From positions 972,001 to 1,036,000 of the forward strand of contig NZ_CP082918.1 in assembly GCF_019931755.1 (NCBI RefSeq): a stretch of 64,000 nucleotides of DNA. The letters run 5' to 3'. The translations under genes were made by a program, and so were the position numbers. Below, in pieces: positions 59,502 to 64,000 of the stretch. Position 1 is the stretch's first letter, and every line of letters starts with the position of its first letter. The notes under the pieces were generated by a model. That model made no database searches. It saw only the letters and a program-made list of their open reading frames with translations, and was not told the origin of the DNA. The stretch is from Sutcliffiella horikoshii (GTDB taxonomy: Bacteria; Bacillota; Bacilli; Bacillales; Bacillaceae_I).

Positions 59502-60517
59502 GTAAACCGTTGTTAGAAGTGAAAGACCTTAAGATATATTTTCCAATAAAAAAAGGCATAAGGCAAAAAGTTGCTTCTTATGTCAAAGCAGTTGACGGTG
59601 TTTCTTTTACGATAAATGAAGGAGAGACACTTGGGTTGGTGGGAGAGTCCGGTTGCGGGAAATCGACAACAGGAAGAGGAGTTGCCCAGCTCTTAAAGAC
59701 AACAGACGGTAAAGTTCTTTTCCAAGACGAGAACTTGCAGGAGCTGTCCGTAAAGGAGATGCGAAGCAGAAGAAAAGACATGCAGCTCGTTTTTCAAGAT
59801 CCATATGCATCTCTTAACCCCCGACTGACAGTGGAGCAAATTTTGGCTGAGCCCTTAAAAGCACATGGTGTGGAGAGAAACAGACGACGTAAGCTGATGG
59901 AAGATATCATGGAGGTATGCGGTTTGAATAAAAACTACCTTCATCGGTATGCGCATGAATTTTCCGGAGGTCAAAGGCAACGGATAGGTATTGCCCGGGC
60001 ACTTATTTTAAAACCGAAATTAATTATCGCCGATGAACCTGTCGCGGCTCTTGATGTATCCATCCAAGCCCAAATCTTGAATCTATTAAAAGATTTGCAG
60101 GAAGGATTTGGGCTGACTTATCTATTTATCTCTCACGATTTAAGTGTTGTTCAACATCTTTGTAATCGGGTGGCAGTGATGTATTTAGGCAGAATTGTAG
60201 AGATTGGAGAAGCGGATAAAATTTTCGAGAAAAGGCTTCACCCCTATACGGAATCATTGATTGATGCCATTCCTATTTCCAACCCGAGGGAGCGGAAGGA
60301 AAGAATTATTCTTCAAGGCGACGTGCCTTCTCCGGTAGACCCGCCCAAAGGCTGTGCGTTTGTAGGAAGATGTCCGAAAGTGATGGCGCATTGTCATACC
60401 GAACGCCCAGAGTTAATGGAACACTCGGATGGTCACCATGTCGCGTGTCACTTATATTCGCTGGAAAATAAAACAATGGAGGTATCCTCATGCTCACAAA
60501 GCAGTGGAAACGTTTAA
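59498..60517 (+). CDS. ABC transporter ATPase, DppF type (cyanophycin operon)
   Basis: 339 residues. Walker [46 protein letters not shown], and oligo_HPY CAFVGRCPKVMAHC. It overlaps both neighbours (4 bp upstream, 28 bp downstream), tying transporter and cyanophycinase into one transcript. Confidence 0.93.
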   Translation: MSKPLLEVKDLKIYFPIKKGIRQKVASYVKAVDGVSFTINEGETLGLVGESGCGKSTTGRGVAQLLKTTDGKVLFQDENLQELSVKEMRSRRKDMQLVFQDPYASLNPRLTVEQILAEPLKAHGVERNRRRKLMEDIMEVCGLNKNYLHRYAHEFSGGQRQRIGIARALILKPKLIIADEPVAALDVSIQAQILNLLKDLQEGFGLTYLFISHDLSVVQHLCNRVAVMYLGRIVEIGEADKIFEKRLHPYTESLIDAIPISNPRERKERIILQGDVPSPVDPPKGCAFVGRCPKVMAHCHTERPELMEHSDGHHVACHLYSLENKTMEVSSCSQSSGNV

Positions 60518-62871
60518 CGAAGATGCTGGCTGTTTTGCTATGTGGTGCTTTAATATTTCCTGCAACAAGCGGGTATGCAAAGCCTTCCCATGTCCATAAC
60601 ACAGATTTGAAAGAGTTGCTCGTGCATAATGGGCAGCTGGAAGGGGAGTTTAGCGCAGAGGTAAAAGAATATATGGTGAAAACTAACGAAGAAGAACTGT
60701 TGTTGAAGATTACACCTGTAGCTGTTAATGCCAAGGTGGCAGTAAATGGGGAAAGAGTGAACCATCGCAAAGTAGTGAAGGTAGAGGTCCCTTCAAGTAA
60801 AGAAAGGATAAAAATCGATATTGCGACTCCTAAGGGGATAAGGGATACTTACACTCTATTTGTTGAAAAAGGTCAGGATTATGATTTGAAAGAAGTTACG
60901 CTTTTTCAAAACGGAGATGGTTCCGTCATTGAAGATTATCAGCTGGGTTTTCAAAAGGCAGAAGTGATGGAGGGTGTAAAGGCGTATTTAATGTTCTATT
61001 CCAAAAAAGATTTTTACGAAGTTTGGAACTATATGACAGGATTGACAACAGAACAAATAGAACAGCATCTGACCTCCCAGGAAGAGGGAGAGAATAAGGA
61101 TAAACTCTATAAAATTTCCAATCTGAGCTACGCGGATGGAGTGGGAAATACCTTTCGATCAGGGCAGATAGATGTGATCACTGGAAAGCCTTTAAATGTA
61201 GGCGATTATCATGCATATGCAGCAACACTTGGAGAGAATGGAGTCTTGGGGATGACAGAGGCAGACCGAACCATCAGCATTAATCCTTACCCTACCAATC
61301 TAGAGTTGCTTGGCAGTGGGAAGGATATTGAGAATTATTCAGTGACTTTTGAACAAGCAGATGACGAAAAAGTCACTCACTATTTCTTGTTTTACTCTTC
61401 CAAAGGACTGACAAAACTCGTGGAGCCTCTTATTAGTGGTGGGGATTTAGAGTTCCTAGAAGAGTTGCAACGCGAAAATAGAGGGAAATTACTATCACTA
61501 AATGAGATTGGAAATGAACCGGTGTCCTTTGCTCCTAATCAAAAAACGATTGAGGGGAACGCATTAGGGAATGAACTGTATTATGCTTATGTAACAGCAG
61601 TCAGTGAAGAAAAAGTACTTGGATCCAGTAAATCTCTTAAAATGATCAATACCAACACGATGCCTGTACCTTTGGAAACTATTGGGGACGGTGTCGGAAC
61701 CTTGCTACCGGCTGGAGGTGCCACCGGGGATACGGATGAATATTTCAATGCAATTCGAGAAGCGGCGGGTGTCGAGCGCCCGAGAATCGCTATTTTTAAT
61801 AGTTCCAGAGATTCTGTAGACGTAGCGTACGACTATTATCACCTTGATGACGGACCTTATCTGGCTCTTGAAACAGAGTTTAGGGACAGAGGCTTTGAAC
61901 CGGTTTATATACCGCTTGCAATAGACACCTTCGACTTTGTCGCTTATGACGAGTATTTCGTTAATCTTGTGAAAAGCAGTCATGCGGTAATGCTTCAGGG
62001 TGGGGATCAAATGAAGCATGCAAGGTCATTGCTTGAAGATGATGGAACACTGACTCCTCTATTGGAAGCGGTCCAATATGTCCACGATAATGGCGGAGTG
62101 GTAGCTGGTACAAGTGCAGGTGCACATGTAATGAGTAACCCGATGTTTGGCGTGGGGAGGAGTTTTGAAGCGTTAGTCATCAATGATACGGAAGTGAAAA
62201 CCGTCGCTGATGTACCACTGACAGGCTTTCTTGATCCAACCCTTAAAGACAATAATTTTCAGATTCCAGGACTTGGCCTTGTTGAAAACATCCTAACCGA
62301 TACGCACTTTGATATGCGTGGAAGGCTTGGCCGCTTGCTTGTCGCTATGCGAGATACAGGTCATGAAGTAGGAGTGGGCTTGGATGAGGGGACTGCTCTT
62401 GAAATAAAAGGAGATATAGGGGAAGTAGTAGGAGAAAACGGTGTGTGGATTCTCGATGCGAGTGGCGCAACCTTCAATGAAAAAGGTGCAGCTCCAGGGT
62501 TTGAAGTAGATGATGTTATGGTGCATTACTTGACGGAAGGAGATACCTTCAATCTAGTCACAAAAGAAGTCATCCCTGCTGCAAATAAACAAGAAGTGGA
62601 TCGAAGTGAAGACCCACTTTACGAAAGCTCTAATCTATTCGGCGGAGAATATGAATCTACCAAATCCCTGCTTTCTTTTGCTAAGAGTTCAGAAACGGAA
62701 CAGGTGACCACTGTAAAAGGTAATGCATCTGACCCGGTTTTTGCGATACAATGGGCAAAGGATGATGTTTCAAAATACTACCAAAGTGATGAGGATTATA
62801 TTCCGGATTCTTTAGCATCTTATAAAAAAGGGACGGTCACAAATATTAGATTATCACTTTGGGTGGAATAG
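60490..62871 (+). CDS. cphB: Secreted multidomain cyanophycinase (peptidase S51)
   Basis: 793 residues, nearly three times intracellular CphB (~270). Signal peptide (~1-32, MLAVLLCGALIFPATSGYA); a cadherin-like beta-sandwich (~36-130, starting DLKELLVHNGQLEGEFSAE); two related modules (~135-270 and ~275-390, each with a VKAYLMFYSKKD / VTHYFLFYSSKG strand); then the S51 domain (~395-690) with the nucleophile elbow GTSAGA (Ser542), DTHFDMRGRLGRL (His606) and VGLDEGTALEIKGD; C-terminal tail ~100 residues. S51 cyanophycinases cut multi-L-arginyl-poly-aspartate into beta-Asp-Arg. GGAGG lies 7 nt before the ATG, within the upstream gene. Export makes it an extracellular enzyme. Confidence 0.88.
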   Translation: MLTKQWKRLTKMLAVLLCGALIFPATSGYAKPSHVHNTDLKELLVHNGQLEGEFSAEVKEYMVKTNEEELLLKITPVAVNAKVAVNGERVNHRKVVKVEVPSSKERIKIDIATPKGIRDTYTLFVEKGQDYDLKEVTLFQNGDGSVIEDYQLGFQKAEVMEGVKAYLMFYSKKDFYEVWNYMTGLTTEQIEQHLTSQEEGENKDKLYKISNLSYADGVGNTFRSGQIDVITGKPLNVGDYHAYAATLGENGVLGMTEADRTISINPYPTNLELLGSGKDIENYSVTFEQADDEKVTHYFLFYSSKGLTKLVEPLISGGDLEFLEELQRENRGKLLSLNEIGNEPVSFAPNQKTIEGNALGNELYYAYVTAVSEEKVLGSSKSLKMINTNTMPVPLETIGDGVGTLLPAGGATGDTDEYFNAIREAAGVERPRIAIFNSSRDSVDVAYDYYHLDDGPYLALETEFRDRGFEPVYIPLAIDTFDFVAYDEYFVNLVKSSHAVMLQGGDQMKHARSLLEDDGTLTPLLEAVQYVHDNGGVVAGTSAGAHVMSNPMFGVGRSFEALVINDTEVKTVADVPLTGFLDPTLKDNNFQIPGLGLVENILTDTHFDMRGRLGRLLVAMRDTGHEVGVGLDEGTALEIKGDIGEVVGENGVWILDASGATFNEKGAAPGFEVDDVMVHYLTEGDTFNLVTKEVIPAANKQEVDRSEDPLYESSNLFGGEYESTKSLLSFAKSSETEQVTTVKGNASDPVFAIQWAKDDVSKYYQSDEDYIPDSLASYKKGTVTNIRLSLWVE

Positions 62872-62898
62872 GATGAAAAACTGAAGGAGACTTCTTAC

Positions 62899-64000
62899 AT
62901 GATTAAGTTATTGAAAAACGGGACCGTATACAGTCCTGAATATTTAGGAAAAAAAGACATACTGATTGTCGATAAAAGAATTGCGGCAATAGAGGATAGC
63001 ATACATTTTGAAGACTCGGCGCATATAGAAGTGCTCGATGTAACAGGTCAACTTATCGTGCCAGGATTCATTGATAATCATGTCCACATCATGGGCGGCG
63101 GAGGAGAAGGAAGCTATCGGACCCGCACCCCTGAGCTTGTGTTATCAGATGCCGTAAAAGGTGGAATCACGACCCTGGTTGGTGTCATTGGAACAGACGG
63201 CACTACTCGTACAATGACAAGTCTTGTAGCAAAAGCTAAAGCGTTAAAAGAAGAAGGCATCAGTTGTTATGTTCACACAGGTTCCTACCAGGTTCCAGTA
63301 AAAACACTAACGGGAATGATTGAAGATGACTTAATATTAATAGAAGAAATTATCGGGGTCGGGGAGATAGCGATTGCCGACCACCGCTCTTCCCAACCAA
63401 ATTATGAAGAGATTGCCAAAATCGCTGCTGCTGCACGGGTCGGTGGGATGCTTTCTGGAAAAGCAGGAATTGTGAACATACATTTAGGCGACAGTGTTAG
63501 CAAACTATCGATTTTAGAAGAAGTCATCGAAAAAACAGATATTCCAATCCGTCAATTTTTACCGACACATATCAATCGAAACAGGGAGTTGTTTGCGGCT
63601 GGAATAGAACATGCAAAAAAAGGCGGCTATGTGGACTTTACCACTTCAAGTATTGCCAAGTTTCTTGAACAGGGCGAAACGAAATGCAGTGTTGGCTTAA
63701 AGGAAATGCTCGATCAAGGGGTACCAATCGAACAGATTACATTCTCTTCAGACGGCCAGGCAAGCTTGCCGGAGTTTGATGAAAATGGGGAGTTCATCGG
63801 TTTGCAATTAGGAAGGGTCACGTCCTTATTCAAAGAAGTGAAAGATGCCATCTTGGAAGAAGGGGTACTGCCCGCGGATGCATTGAAGGTGATTACAGAA
63901 AACCCTGCTAAAGTATTGCGCTTAGCTTCCAAAGGAACGCTTGAAGCAGGAAAGGACGCTGATCTAGTTATACTGAATGCCACGTCCTATGAAATTGATT
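62899..64000 (+). CDS. iadA: Isoaspartyl dipeptidase (beta-aspartyl dipeptidase), C-terminus cut by window
   Basis: 367 codons are visible of an expected ~385-390. Amidohydrolase-fold metal residues: His61-x-His63 (DNHVHIMGGGGEG), His195 (HLGDS), His224 (PTHINRN, with Arg227 for substrate) and Asp285 (FSSDGQ). At the place of the carbamylated lysine of E. coli IadA (Lys162) a Glu156 stands (GVGEIAIADHRSS). It hydrolyses beta-Asp-X dipeptides, which fits cyanophycinase products. AAGGAG lies 9 nt before the ATG, 27 bp after cphB. Confidence 0.93.
   Translation, partial: MIKLLKNGTVYSPEYLGKKDILIVDKRIAAIEDSIHFEDSAHIEVLDVTGQLIVPGFIDNHVHIMGGGGEGSYRTRTPELVLSDAVKGGITTLVGVIGTDGTTRTMTSLVAKAKALKEEGISCYVHTGSYQVPVKTLTGMIEDDLILIEEIIGVGEIAIADHRSSQPNYEEIAKIAAAARVGGMLSGKAGIVNIHLGDSVSKLSILEEVIEKTDIPIRQFLPTHINRNRELFAAGIEHAKKGGYVDFTTSSIAKFLEQGETKCSVGLKEMLDQGVPIEQITFSSDGQASLPEFDENGEFIGLQLGRVTSLFKEVKDAILEEGVLPADALKVITENPAKVLRLASKGTLEAGKDADLVILNATSYEID

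Overview
The window comes from a low-GC Gram-positive chromosome of the family Bacillaceae. The evidence is strong Shine-Dalgarno sequences with ATG, GTG and TTG starts, a B. subtilis-like run of genes (ArAE exporter, hemL2/gsaB, bcp, perR, ygzB, ygxA, an rrn operon with its tRNA cluster, queG, a YhbB-like gene, trmL/cspR, prkA, yhbH), and Bacillus-type 16S, 23S and 5S rRNA. It is not B. subtilis itself: several segments are accessory, and the glutamate synthase is of a different subclass. A Sutcliffiella- or Bacillus-like genus is my guess only.

Layout. 1-7.3 kb (minus strand): a cut ArAE exporter, a large glutamate synthase and hemL. 7.4-16.1 kb: an ABC-2 exporter, a small potassium channel, bcp, an AbgT transporter, a PduO-type cobalamin adenosyltransferase, perR with its own Per box, ygzB and ygxA. 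16.1-23.1 kb: tandem rrn promoters, 16S-23S-5S, and 17 tRNA genes ending in a terminator. 23.2-32.8 kb: queG, a B3/4-domain protein, a NERD protein, two adjoining tandem-repeat arrays, an amidase-domain protein, trmL, prkA and yhbH, plus small genes.

32.8-46.4 kb is a catabolic island bounded by two identical 28-bp copies of the yhbH terminator. It carries a dipeptide/oligopeptide-type ABC importer, a LytS/YesM-type kinase with an AraC-type response regulator, an SSS-family transporter, two tandem substrate-binding lipoproteins, two tandem cytosine-deaminase-family amidohydrolases and an EamA transporter. A CodY-like box and AT-rich direct repeats lie in the divergent promoter region. 46.5-53.8 kb holds a KinB-like kinase and a second Opp/Dpp-type system, with its binding protein divergent from the permease/ATPase genes.

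53.8-64 kb is the most interesting part. A 52-bp tandem array is followed by a near-perfect sigma-54 promoter (-24/-12) and one long operon: binding lipoprotein, permease, a permease with a ~240-residue Ig-like insertion, two ATPases, a secreted multidomain cyanophycinase and an isoaspartyl dipeptidase (cut by the window end). I read this as a complete route for using extracellular cyanophycin: cleave the polymer outside to beta-Asp-Arg dipeptides, import them through a dedicated ABC transporter and hydrolyse them inside.

A GC-rich intergenic element of ~125 bp recurs at four places (925-1050, 10101-10228, twice nested in 28691-29032, and a remnant at 47817-47844).
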